Positions 8,481-15,739 of a stretch of DNA of 22,062 bases are shown piece by piece. The translations under genes were made by a program, and so were the position numbers. How positions within the stretch are numbered: the stretch's first letter is position 1; each line of letters opens with the position of its first letter. This DNA is from JBAXTZ01 sp041666525 (GTDB lineage: Bacteria; Bacillota; Negativicutes; JBAXTZ01), in assembly GCA_041666525.1 (NCBI GenBank), contig JBAYGT010000022.1, positions 1-22,062 of the forward strand, in the 5' to 3' direction. The notes beneath the pieces were generated by a model, which worked only from the letters and a program-made list of their open reading frames with translations, did not search any database and was not told the origin of the DNA.

Positions 8481-9182
8481 TTACGAAACGTTCCTTCTCC
8501 GTGACAATTTTATGATAAACTCCGTCCCAGTGCCAACAGTGCTCTCAACCTTAATTTGACCGTTAAGAACCTCAATTATTTGTTTGGTAATAGCCAATCC
8601 CAGTCCGCTGCCGGCAATCGCCTGCGCGAGCGATTTGTCGGCACGATAGAATTCGTCAAATATCCGGTCTACATCGCACTCGGAAATACCCGAACCGTTA
8701 TCGGCAACGCTGATACGCACGCAATCAATCTCACAAAACATACTGACTACTATTTTACCGCCCCGCGGTGAGTATCTCGCCGCATTGTCGATCAGATTGA
8801 CAAACGCCTGCCGCAACAATTCAGGATCGCTATCAATCAAACAATCATCGTCATAGTTAAAACGCAGCTCCTGCTGATTCTCGGTTAAACTTATCCGACA
8901 GAGCGCAATTGCTTCACGGATTATTTTTGTCAAGTCCACCGGCTGCAGTTCCATATTTTCACGGTATTCTGAACCTTGTAAACGTGCCAGGCTGAACAAA
9001 TTCTTAGTCATTGTCGCTAACCGTTCAGCGTCATTTTGAATATTCTTCGCAAGTATTTTGGCATCTTCAATGTTTTCGACATAATTAACAATCATATCAG
9101 CATTGCTAATAATACCGGTTAATGGTGTTTTTAATTCGTTTGCCGCATTCTTTGTAAATACTTTTTTTCTATTTTCGGTCAT
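8481..9182 (-). CDS. Orphan histidine-kinase-like protein lacking the phospho-accepting histidine
   Basis: The 233-aa protein, counted from the ATG at 9182, consists only of a HisKA-like dimerisation region (about 1-70) and a HATPase_c domain (about 100-230). There is no sensor, HAMP or membrane segment. The H-box reads NAANELKTPLTG, where family members have S-H-E-L; residue 15 is Asn (codon AAC at 9140-9138). The ATP-binding boxes look intact: N box RQAFVNLIDNAARYSP, G1 DNGSGI, F box FDEFYRAD, G2 GSGLGLAI. The start overlaps the end of nadB by 14 bases, implying translational coupling. A TTG at 9197 is an alternative. No response regulator is adjacent. It could be a truncated kinase that has decayed, or a pseudokinase/ATPase with a regulatory role. 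Confidence 0.82.
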   Translation of the reverse strand: MTENRKKVFTKNAANELKTPLTGIISNADMIVNYVENIEDAKILAKNIQNDAERLATMTKNLFSLARLQGSEYRENMELQPVDLTKIIREAIALCRISLTENQQELRFNYDDDCLIDSDPELLRQAFVNLIDNAARYSPRGGKIVVSMFCEIDCVRISVADNGSGISECDVDRIFDEFYRADKSLAQAIAGSGLGLAITKQIIEVLNGQIKVESTVGTGTEFIIKLSRRRNVS

Positions 9183-10755
9183 GTTCTTGCTCAACAAAAT
9201 GGCAACCTTTGGATTCTGAATTGGACAAAGCTGAACGGATAATTACCCATGAAGCAGTGACAGCATTATGTAGCTCAATTAATTGCCGGGTGATACGCGC
9301 CGAACGATAAAATTGCTCAACCCGGTGATGCAAATAGTTTAAATCAGCCAGCGCCCGGGTCATACGTTTACGGTTGCGAATAATGCCGCAATAATTCCAC
9401 ATAATTTTTCGCACCATAGAAATATCCTGATTTATCAAGACCGGATCAATGGTTTCTTCAATCTTCGGTAATATCCAATCCGGTATGCTGTCACAAAGTT
9501 CAGCCGCTATCGAATGTTTTGATTGTGCAATATCGCAACCGGCATTTATTCCCCAAACTACGCCTTCCAACAACGAAACTGACGCCAACCGGTTGGCGCC
9601 GTGCACACCGGTACAAGAAACCTCGCCCACTGCCCACAATCCGTCGATTGAAGTTCTACCCACTCCGTCGACTTTTATTCCGCCGCAAAAATAATGCGCC
9701 GCCGGTACCACCGGAATCAAATCTTTGCGAATATCAATACCGACTTTAAGGCAGTTGTTAAAAACCTTGGGAAACCGGTCGGCAACGTCGACATGCGTGA
9801 TATTACGCGCATCTAAAAAAACATAACCGGCATCGTCATTTTCCATTTCACAGTAAATCGCACGTGCCACCTCATCGCGCGGTGCTAAATCTTTTAGCTC
9901 CGGCGAATATCTGTCCATAAAATACTCGCCCCGGCGATTACACAACCGGGCGCCTTCACCCCGTAACGCTTCGGTTATCAAAAACCGCTTTAAGTCACGG
10001 TGAAATAACACGGTCGGATGAAACTGAATGTACTCGGCATTGATTATTTCCGCCCCCAGGCGCTCGGCAATCGCCAATCCGTCACCAGTCGCTCCGGTAA
10101 TATTGCTGGTATATGTATATAATCCGCCGACTCCGCCGGTTGCCAGTACCGTTCGCGGCGCAAATATAATCTCCACATCATTGGTTTTACCATTTAGCAC
10201 ATACGCGCCGATAACCCGTTTGGCGTTGTAACGTTCCTGCGGGTCGCGTGATTGATGGGTATTGGTTATCAAATCAATTACCGTATATTCAGTATATACC
10301 GTAATATTTTTGAGTTTATCAACGTACGCGATCAACGCTGTTTCAATTGCCTCGCCGCTGCCGTCTTTGACGTGCAGGATTCTCCGCTCCGAATGCGCGC
10401 CTTCACGAGTGCGGTCATATTCGCCCGCCGCGTTCTTGCAAAACGGCACTCCCATCTTATCTGCCAAAAACGGCTCAATCAACGGTGCGCCCTGCTCAGA
10501 AAGATAGTGCACTGCATCGAGATAATTAGCGTAGTCACCGGCACGCAGAATATCTTTTTCCAGTGCCGCAGCCGTTTCAATCGGATTAGTCGCAACGATT
10601 CCGCCTTGCGCGTGATTGGTATTGCAAATATTAAGTTCTGTTTCTTTGCTGAGCACTGCGACCTTCATGCCATTCTCGGCAGCTTTTATCGCCGTGCACA
10701 ATCCGGCTATTCCCGAACCAATCACCAAACAATCAAAACAACTTCTTTGTGACAC
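9169..10755 (-). CDS. nadB: L-aspartate oxidase
   Basis: This FAD flavoprotein oxidises L-aspartate to iminoaspartate, the substrate of NadA; in anaerobes fumarate can be the electron acceptor. The FAD motif is GSGIAGLCTAIKAAENG near the N-terminus. NTNHAQGGI, DGSGEAIETAL, QFHPT, EALRGEGARL and HYFCGGIKVD then GANRLASVSLLEG are the hallmark NadB segments. The C-terminal helical domain is complete (LIELHNAVTASWVIIRSAL). The GTG at 10755 gives 528 aa and is favoured because GGGGGTGA, close to the ideal GGAGGTGA, stands upstream with good spacing. A GTG at 10761 would overlap that site. It follows nadA by 12 bases and overlaps the kinase-like gene. Confidence 0.95.
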   Translation of the reverse strand: MSQRSCFDCLVIGSGIAGLCTAIKAAENGMKVAVLSKETELNICNTNHAQGGIVATNPIETAAALEKDILRAGDYANYLDAVHYLSEQGAPLIEPFLADKMGVPFCKNAAGEYDRTREGAHSERRILHVKDGSGEAIETALIAYVDKLKNITVYTEYTVIDLITNTHQSRDPQERYNAKRVIGAYVLNGKTNDVEIIFAPRTVLATGGVGGLYTYTSNITGATGDGLAIAERLGAEIINAEYIQFHPTVLFHRDLKRFLITEALRGEGARLCNRRGEYFMDRYSPELKDLAPRDEVARAIYCEMENDDAGYVFLDARNITHVDVADRFPKVFNNCLKVGIDIRKDLIPVVPAAHYFCGGIKVDGVGRTSIDGLWAVGEVSCTGVHGANRLASVSLLEGVVWGINAGCDIAQSKHSIAAELCDSIPDWILPKIEETIDPVLINQDISMVRKIMWNYCGIIRNRKRMTRALADLNYLHHRVEQFYRSARITRQLIELHNAVTASWVIIRSALSNSESKGCHFVEQEHDRK

Positions 10756-10767
10756 TTTCACCCCCGC

Positions 10768-11811
10768 TTATCGCTCAGTTTCGCTAATCATTTTGTTCAG
10801 CGTTAGCAACGCCGTTTGAACATATCTGTTATCAATGTGCGTTTCGAAAGAATCCGCCGCCCCGGATTGGCCATTTTCAACTGCAACCAACGCCTTCAAA
10901 CAGTCACGCAGCCGCTCAGGCGTAATTTGCGCCATATTGACGCAGGCTGACTGGCGCAGCGCAAACACTTGGACATCGCTCCGTAATTGCGGCAGGCGTT
11001 CGACAAATTTCAATTCGGTACCGACAATAATTGTCGCTCCGCTCGGCGCATCCATGAAATATTTCAACAATTGCGAGGTCGATCCGGCATAATCAATAGC
11101 CGTAATAACTTCCGGTTCGCACTCCGGATGAGCGATGATTTTTGCGCCCGGATATTTTGCGCGTACTGCCCGAACATCATCGACACTAATCCGCCGATGC
11201 GTGATGCAAAAACCATACCAAACGAACAACCGGGCATCCGGATTAATATCTTCGATTTTGCTGTTGCGGTCAACCATACAGATTTCATTTGGAGCTATTC
11301 CCAATTCAGCGGCAACATTAATCGCCAGATTTTTATCCGGCAAAAAGAACAATCGTTTTCCTTCAGCTAACAGTTGCCGGGCAATTTTCTTGGCATTGCT
11401 GGATGTGCAACACAATCCGCCGGCTTCGCCAACTGCGGCTTTGGTTGCCAAAGTAGAATTTACATACAATACCGGCACCGGAGCAGTTTTTGTACATTCG
11501 CATATTTTACCGTAGACACCTCGAAACAAATCCTCATCGATCATCGCCGCCATCGGACAACCCGCCAGCATATCCGGCGAAAATACCCGAACACCGTTTT
11601 TGACCAGTAACTTTACGGTATCTGCCATGAAGCTTACGCCGCACATTACTACATATTTTGCAGTTGATTTTGCCGCAGTCACTGCCAATTGATAACTGTC
11701 ACCGGTAACATCGGCGCTATAATAAACATCATCATGCTGATAATAATGGGCTAACAATAACAACTTGTCACCCAATTGTTGTTTTAGGCTTAAAATTTCT
11801 TCTTTATACAT
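10768..11811 (-). CDS. nadA: Quinolinate synthase
   Basis: The 347-aa [4Fe-4S] enzyme condenses iminoaspartate and dihydroxyacetone phosphate to quinolinate. Visible motifs are AHYYQHDDV, DVTGDSYQLA, GVSFMADTVKLL, CTSSNA, FLPDKNLA, WYGFCITH, HPECEPEV, GSTSQLL and VGTELKF. The likely cluster ligands are C85 (AGCPMA), C202 (WYGFC) and C290 (SACVNM). Their spacing of 117 and 88 resembles the long Bacillus subtilis type rather than E. coli NadA, because of an insertion before C202. The ATG has AAGGAG six bases upstream. The gene lies between nadC and nadB. Confidence 0.95.
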   Translation of the reverse strand: MYKEEILSLKQQLGDKLLLLAHYYQHDDVYYSADVTGDSYQLAVTAAKSTAKYVVMCGVSFMADTVKLLVKNGVRVFSPDMLAGCPMAAMIDEDLFRGVYGKICECTKTAPVPVLYVNSTLATKAAVGEAGGLCCTSSNAKKIARQLLAEGKRLFFLPDKNLAINVAAELGIAPNEICMVDRNSKIEDINPDARLFVWYGFCITHRRISVDDVRAVRAKYPGAKIIAHPECEPEVITAIDYAGSTSQLLKYFMDAPSGATIIVGTELKFVERLPQLRSDVQVFALRQSACVNMAQITPERLRDCLKALVAVENGQSGAADSFETHIDNRYVQTALLTLNKMISETER

Positions 11812-11836
11812 ACTGTTCTCCTTGGATTTTTATGAA

Positions 11837-12679
11837 TTATTTTATCCGCAGACTGAAATCAAACGCTTCTACCGAATGTGTCAAACTCCCAATCGAAATA
11901 AAATCCACCCCGGTTGCACTCACACCGGCAATCCGTTCGATTGTCATATTTCCCGACGCTTCGACCTTGGCACGTCCGTTGATGATTTTAACCGCCTGCC
12001 GCATAGTTTCATTATCCATATTATCCAACATAATCCAGTCGGCATGTGCCTCGACAGCTTGACGCACCTCGTCCAGATTCCGCGTCTCCACTTCAATTGC
12101 AAAGCGGTTGCCCCAGCGATTGACCGTGGCACCAACCGCCGCCGAGATACCTCCGGCCGCATCGATATGATTATCTTTGAGCATTACCATATCATACAAT
12201 CCCATACGATGATTGCTGCCGCCACCGCAACGTACCGCATATTTCGAAAGCCGCCGCCAGCCGGGCAATGTTTTTCGGGTATCAAGAATCAATGCGTGGC
12301 CGCTGGTTTTTGCCGCTTCGACACATAATGCCGTCTGCGTCGCTATTCCTGACATAAAGGCAATAATATTAATCGCCGTTCGTTCACCCATCAACACCGT
12401 CTTAGTACGTCCGGATACTTCGGCAATTACATCACCCTTGAAAATTTTATCGCCATCTTTTTTGTGAAGAACAACATGCGTACTATTGTCAAAAGTTTTA
12501 AAAGTCAGCTCAAAAGCCTGAACACCAGCCAGCACTCCGTCAGCTTTGCTTAATAAAACTGCCTGAGTGCAATCCGAATCATTAAATACCGCCTCAACAG
12601 AAATATCGCCAAAATCACCAAAATCTTCGTGAAACGAAGTCTGTATCAGCGTTAAATATTCTTTATGTAAATCAATCAT
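11837..12679 (-). CDS. nadC: Nicotinate-nucleotide pyrophosphorylase (quinolinate phosphoribosyltransferase)
   Basis: The 280-aa enzyme converts quinolinate and PRPP to nicotinate mononucleotide and CO2, joining the nadAB products to the NAD pathway. It shows HEDFGDFGDIS at the N-terminus, ERTAINIIAFMSGIAT and DTRKTLPGWR. These are followed by KYAVRCGGGSNHRMGLYDMVMLKDNHI, the PRPP/quinolinate-binding block, here quoted in pieces: KYAVRCGGGSNHR then MGLYDMVMLKDNHI. EASGNMTIE and GVDFISIGSLTHS close the barrel. Length is typical. The ATG has AGGAGG five bases upstream, and the gene starts ten bases after the stop codon of the DUF2284 gene. Confidence 0.95.
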   Translation of the reverse strand: MIDLHKEYLTLIQTSFHEDFGDFGDISVEAVFNDSDCTQAVLLSKADGVLAGVQAFELTFKTFDNSTHVVLHKKDGDKIFKGDVIAEVSGRTKTVLMGERTAINIIAFMSGIATQTALCVEAAKTSGHALILDTRKTLPGWRRLSKYAVRCGGGSNHRMGLYDMVMLKDNHIDAAGGISAAVGATVNRWGNRFAIEVETRNLDEVRQAVEAHADWIMLDNMDNETMRQAVKIINGRAKVEASGNMTIERIAGVSATGVDFISIGSLTHSVEAFDFSLRIK

Positions 12680-12688
12680 CGGTACCTC

Positions 12689-13195
12689 CTATTTAATCCA
12701 AACTGCAGCATACCAGTTAGTCACTTCATCGATATTTTTCAAAGTATCAATCGGTAAACCAAATTTGCTAACAGTAGCAAAAACATCGATTCCAACACTG
12801 TGAAATGCCGGACGGGCTTTTTTGACACTGATACATGGCTTATCGGCAAACCCGGCATATTTTTCACAAATTGCACAATCGCTCATCGAAAACGCGAAGT
12901 AATAACCATCCAAAAACGCCTGACGTTCAACCTCGAAGGATATTTCCCGGGCTTTTTGTTTATCGGTACTGTGAACGATAATTCCCCACTTATATTCTTT
13001 GAGCATCTTCTCATATTCCCAAGGTGAGGGCGAACCGGGTTTAGACGGGCAAGTATTGCCGCTGCCCCAATCCGGGCAACCAAACATACATTTCAACAAC
13101 GTCCGTGAATCAAACACGATATCATCAACCGAAAAAACCACTGCATCGTCAGCACCCAACGACAGCGCCAATTCAACAAAATCCTGTTTTTTCAT
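12689..13195 (-). CDS. DUF2284-type cysteine-rich metal-binding protein
   Basis: The protein is 168 aa from the ATG at 13195, which is preceded by GGGAAGGCGG; a GTG 36 bases upstream is less well supported. It has the cysteine pattern of the DUF2284 predicted metal-binding family: C-x3-C-x8-C (CMFGCPDWGSGNTC) and, further on, C-x2-C-x10-C (CAICEKYAGFADKPC). The ending resembles corrinoid-protein-associated members (GIDVFATVSKFGLPI). The biochemical function of the family is not established. As first gene of the nadCAB run it could serve the iron-sulfur enzyme NadA, much as nifS accompanies nadBCA in Bacillus; this is inference only. Confidence 0.78.
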   Translation of the reverse strand: MKKQDFVELALSLGADDAVVFSVDDIVFDSRTLLKCMFGCPDWGSGNTCPSKPGSPSPWEYEKMLKEYKWGIIVHSTDKQKAREISFEVERQAFLDGYYFAFSMSDCAICEKYAGFADKPCISVKKARPAFHSVGIDVFATVSKFGLPIDTLKNIDEVTNWYAAVWIK

Positions 13196-13260
13196 CTTGT
13201 ACCGCCTTCCCAAAACTTCAACTAACAGCACTTTAATATTACTTATATTCTGCGTTTCGC

Positions 13261-13296
13261 AAAAAAATCCTGCCTGTAAAACAGAAAAGTTGCAGG
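13261..13296 (-). terminator. Terminator-like hairpin in the nad operon leader region
   Basis: On the minus strand CCTGC (13296-13292) pairs with GCAGG (13273-13269). They enclose a CTGT/ACAG mini-stem and a 7-base bulge, followed by ATTTTTTT. It lies 66 bases upstream of the DUF2284 start. It may be a leader attenuator or simply insulate the divergent pyrC promoter, which overlaps it. The stem is short, so confidence is limited. Confidence 0.4.
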
Positions 13297-13318
13297 TTTA
13301 ATATCGTTTGTGTAGAAT
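13290..13318 (+). promoter_or_regulatory. Predicted promoter for pyrC
   Basis: TTGCAG (13290-13295), 17 bases, TAGAAT (13313-13318; 5/6). Transcription would begin near 13325, about 40 bases before the pyrC ATG. The leader carries ACTGA three times (13320, 13333, 13345). Confidence 0.45.
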
Positions 13319-13364
13319 GACTGATATTAATGACTGACATCGAAACTGACAATTGGAGATTAGT

Positions 13365-14642
13365 ATGAATATCCTGATACAAAACGGAACAATAATTTGC
13401 CCGCAAAATGGCCGGATAACCGGTTGTGATTTATTAATAGAAAACGGCGTTATCAGGCGTATTGCTCCAAACCTCGGCACAACTAATGCAACTACCATTA
13501 ATGCCGCCGGCAAATATATTTTACCGGGTTTTTTCGATATGCATTGCCATCTGCGTGAGCCGGGTTTTGAACACAAAGAAACGCTGGCGAGCGGGATGCG
13601 TGCCGCACTAGCCGGCGGCTTTACTTCGCTTGCCTGTATGCCTAACACCAATCCGGCAATTGATAGTGCCGCGACGGTGCAGTTTATTACCGAACGAGCA
13701 AAGCAACTTGATTTGTGCGCACTCTACCCGGTTGGCGCTATCACCAAAGGTCAGTCCGGCAAACAACTTAATGATTTTTTGACACTTAAAGCTGCCGGGG
13801 TAATTGCCTTATCCGATGACGGCAAGCCGGTTGCTGATACGGCTTTGATGCGGCAAGCCATACAATCAGCAGCAAAAGCCGGTTTAATAATCCTTTCACA
13901 TTGTGAAGATCAGTCGCTATCTGCTGACGGTGTGATGAATGAAGGTATAACCGCTACAGACCTCGGTCTGCGCGGCATTCCGGCAGCGGCCGAAGAAACG
14001 ATCACTGCCCGGGACATAATGATTGCCGAAAATTTGAATTTACCCATTCACATTATGCATGTCAGCACCCGCGGCAGTGTGGCTATAATCCGCGCTGCTA
14101 AAGCTCGCGGTACACACGTTACCGCCGAAACCTGCCCACACTATTTCTCGCTGACTGACAGCGCTTGTAGAGGTTTAAATACTGCCGCAAAAGTCAATCC
14201 ACCCTTACGCACCGCTGACGACGTTACTGCAATCATCGAAGGTTTGTGCGACGGTACCATTGATGTTATTGCGACCGACCACGCGCCGCATCACGCAACT
14301 GAAAAATCCTGTGGTTTTGAATCAGCGACATTTGGCATTTCCGGTTTGGAAACGGCGTTTGCCGTAGTAAATACTTTTTTAGTCCAACCCGGACATCTGA
14401 CTTTGGAAACTGTCGCCAGGAAAATGGCGTTGACTCCGGCAAAAATTATGAACAAACCAACCGGAACAATTGCCGTTGGCACTCCGGCTGATATCACAAT
14501 CGTCGATACCAATACTCGTTATATGGTTGACAGCGCTTTTTTCCACTCTAAAGGCAAAAACACACCCTTTAACGGTATGAACCTTACCGGCGTAATTGAA
14601 CACACCATTGTAGGCGGCGTATTAAAATATTCCCGAAATTGA
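13365..14642 (+). CDS. pyrC: Dihydroorotase, type I
   Basis: The 425-aa zinc enzyme cyclises carbamoyl-aspartate to dihydroorotate, the third step of pyrimidine synthesis. Zinc-binding DMHCHLREPG (H60 and H62) is followed by GGFTSLACMPNTNP, LSDDGKPV, LSHCEDQSL, GIPAAAEE, IMHVST, AETCPHYFSLTD, KVNPPLR and IATDHAPH, all in normal order. This is the Bacillus-like ~430-residue class rather than the E. coli PyrC class. The ATG at 13365 has GGAG six bases upstream; a TTG at 13353 is unsupported. Its stop codon overlaps the -35 box of the next promoter, so pyrC and the downstream genes can be expressed separately. Confidence 0.95.
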   Translation: MNILIQNGTIICPQNGRITGCDLLIENGVIRRIAPNLGTTNATTINAAGKYILPGFFDMHCHLREPGFEHKETLASGMRAALAGGFTSLACMPNTNPAIDSAATVQFITERAKQLDLCALYPVGAITKGQSGKQLNDFLTLKAAGVIALSDDGKPVADTALMRQAIQSAAKAGLIILSHCEDQSLSADGVMNEGITATDLGLRGIPAAAEETITARDIMIAENLNLPIHIMHVSTRGSVAIIRAAKARGTHVTAETCPHYFSLTDSACRGLNTAAKVNPPLRTADDVTAIIEGLCDGTIDVIATDHAPHHATEKSCGFESATFGISGLETAFAVVNTFLVQPGHLTLETVARKMALTPAKIMNKPTGTIAVGTPADITIVDTNTRYMVDSAFFHSKGKNTPFNGMNLTGVIEHTIVGGVLKYSRN

Positions 14643-14667
14643 CAGCTACAACTGGTTATGCTACAAT
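14639..14667 (+). promoter_or_regulatory. Strong promoter of the pyrF-carAB-pyrKD leader
   Basis: A perfect TTGACA (14639-14644), exactly 17 bases, and TACAAT (14662-14667, 5/6) with an extended -10 TG at 14659-14660. The predicted start is near 14674. The -35 box overlaps the pyrC stop codon. Confidence 0.85.
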
Positions 14668-14694
14668 AAGCTGACAAATTTCGGAGGTAGCGTT

Positions 14695-14766
14695 ATGAAA
14701 TTAAAGAAATTTCACGACATAGCGTTCTGTAATCCGAATGGTTGTTTTTTGATTTTTGATTTATAA
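14695..14766 (+). CDS. Leader peptide of a pyrimidine attenuator (23 codons)
   Basis: An ATG with GGAGG seven bases upstream opens a 23-codon frame starting MKLKKFHDIAF and ending NGCFLIFDL. Its last seven codons are almost all T (14741-14763 is 16 T in 23 bases). The TAA stop lies two bases before the terminator stem. The peptide itself need not function. In enterobacterial pyrBI, RNA polymerase pauses in such U-rich leader RNA when UTP is low, letting the translating ribosome catch up and block the terminator. There is no run of one amino-acid codon as in amino-acid attenuators. Whether it is translated is inferred from the ribosome site and position. Confidence 0.75.
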   Translation: MKLKKFHDIAFCNPNGCFLIFDL

Positions 14767-14768
14767 TC

Positions 14769-14797
14769 AGCAAGGATAGTATCCTTGCTTTTTTTTT
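14769..14797 (+). terminator. Attenuator terminator upstream of pyrF
   Basis: A perfect 9-bp stem AGCAAGGAT / ATCCTTGCT (14769-14777, 14781-14789) with a 3-base loop (AGT) is followed by an uninterrupted T-run to 14797. It lies inside the operon, 27 bases before pyrF, directly after the leader ORF. A ribosome stopped at TAA 14764-14766 would cover its 5' arm. Confidence 0.93.
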
Positions 14798-14824
14798 GCT
14801 CAACGTCAATTTAAGGGGTTCGCT

Positions 14825-15739
14825 ATGTTCATTGACAGACTTATTGAAAAAATAAAACAAACTAACAATCCCAGCGTCGTTGGTTTGGATCCGCGACCAG
14901 AATTTATTCCTGAACACATCTTGCAACAAGCCCGTGCTCAGGAAGGTAATCCGTTTGATGCGATCGGCCGGGCATTTTTCGAGTTTAACCGCCAAATAAT
15001 TGATGCAATCGCCGACGTCGTACCCTGTGTAAAACCACAGTTGGCCTGTTATGAAGCAATCGGTTTACCGGGAATGCTGGCCTTTGAAAAAACTGTCCGC
15101 TATGCCCAGAAAAACGGATTGCTGGTTATCGCCGACGGTAAACGCAACGACATTGGCAGCAGCGCCGAGGGTTACGCTCAGGGATTCATTGAAAACACGG
15201 CATTTGCCTGCGATGCGCTGACCGTTAACCCCTACCTCGGCGTCGACGGAATCGAACCATTTGTGAACTCTTGCAACACCTACCGCACCGGTATTTTTGT
15301 TTTGGCAAAAACATCCAACCCCTCCAGCGGCCAACTACAAGATTTGCTGTTGCAATCCGGCGAGAGTGTCGCCGAAAAAGTTGCGGCGCTCATTAACGAA
15401 TGGGGACATAATCTCATCGGAATTAATAATTATAGCAGTGTCGGTGCAGTAGTTGGCGCGACTTATCCCGAACAAGCAGAAAAACTCCGCGCAATCATGC
15501 CCCACGCCTATATTTTGGTGCCGGGTTACGGCGCGCAGGGCGGCTCGGCAAAAAGCATTCTGCCAAATTTTAATCGCGACGGCCTGGGCGCTATTGTAAA
15601 CGCCAGCCGCAGTATTATGCTGGCTCATAAATCGGCAATATGGCGCAATCAATTCACCGCTGTCCAATTCGCCGCCGCCGCGCGTGCCGAAGCGTTGCGT
15701 ATGCGCGATGAAATAGTTTTGGCATTGGAGGAACTATGA
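14825..15739 (+). CDS. pyrF: Orotidine 5'-phosphate decarboxylase, type 2
   Basis: The 304-aa enzyme decarboxylates OMP to UMP. Its length and sequence match the longer type 2 (Mycobacterium/Clostridium-like) subfamily. The active-site motif is DGKRND with D104, K106 and D109. Other family segments are VVGLDPRPE, CVKPQLACYEA, LTVNPYLGVDGIEPF, FVLAKTSNPSS and LVPGYGAQGG, ending with VNASRSI. The ATG has AAGGGG six bases upstream. It is the first structural gene behind the attenuator, and its stop codon overlaps the carA start (ATGA). Confidence 0.95.
   Translation: MFIDRLIEKIKQTNNPSVVGLDPRPEFIPEHILQQARAQEGNPFDAIGRAFFEFNRQIIDAIADVVPCVKPQLACYEAIGLPGMLAFEKTVRYAQKNGLLVIADGKRNDIGSSAEGYAQGFIENTAFACDALTVNPYLGVDGIEPFVNSCNTYRTGIFVLAKTSNPSSGQLQDLLLQSGESVAEKVAALINEWGHNLIGINNYSSVGAVVGATYPEQAEKLRAIMPHAYILVPGYGAQGGSAKSILPNFNRDGLGAIVNASRSIMLAHKSAIWRNQFTAVQFAAAARAEALRMRDEIVLALEEL

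Noticed and set aside
10252..10752. 166-codon open frame opposite nadB
   Set aside because: It is antisense to a well-supported conserved gene, has no recognisable motif, and is explained by the GC-biased codon pattern of nadB.
11765..12328. 187-codon open frame opposite nadA/nadC
   Set aside because: It is the shadow of nadC and its junction with nadA; the translated product has no domain-like features.
14695..14766. Phenylalanine-type amino-acid attenuator
   Set aside because: Only four Phe codons, not consecutive, and the downstream genes are for pyrimidine synthesis.
14668..14824. PyrR-binding antiterminator as explanation of the pyrF terminator
   Set aside because: I looked for the conserved PyrR loop (ARUCCNGNGAGGYU-like) and did not see it; the leader ORF plus U-rich tract fits better.
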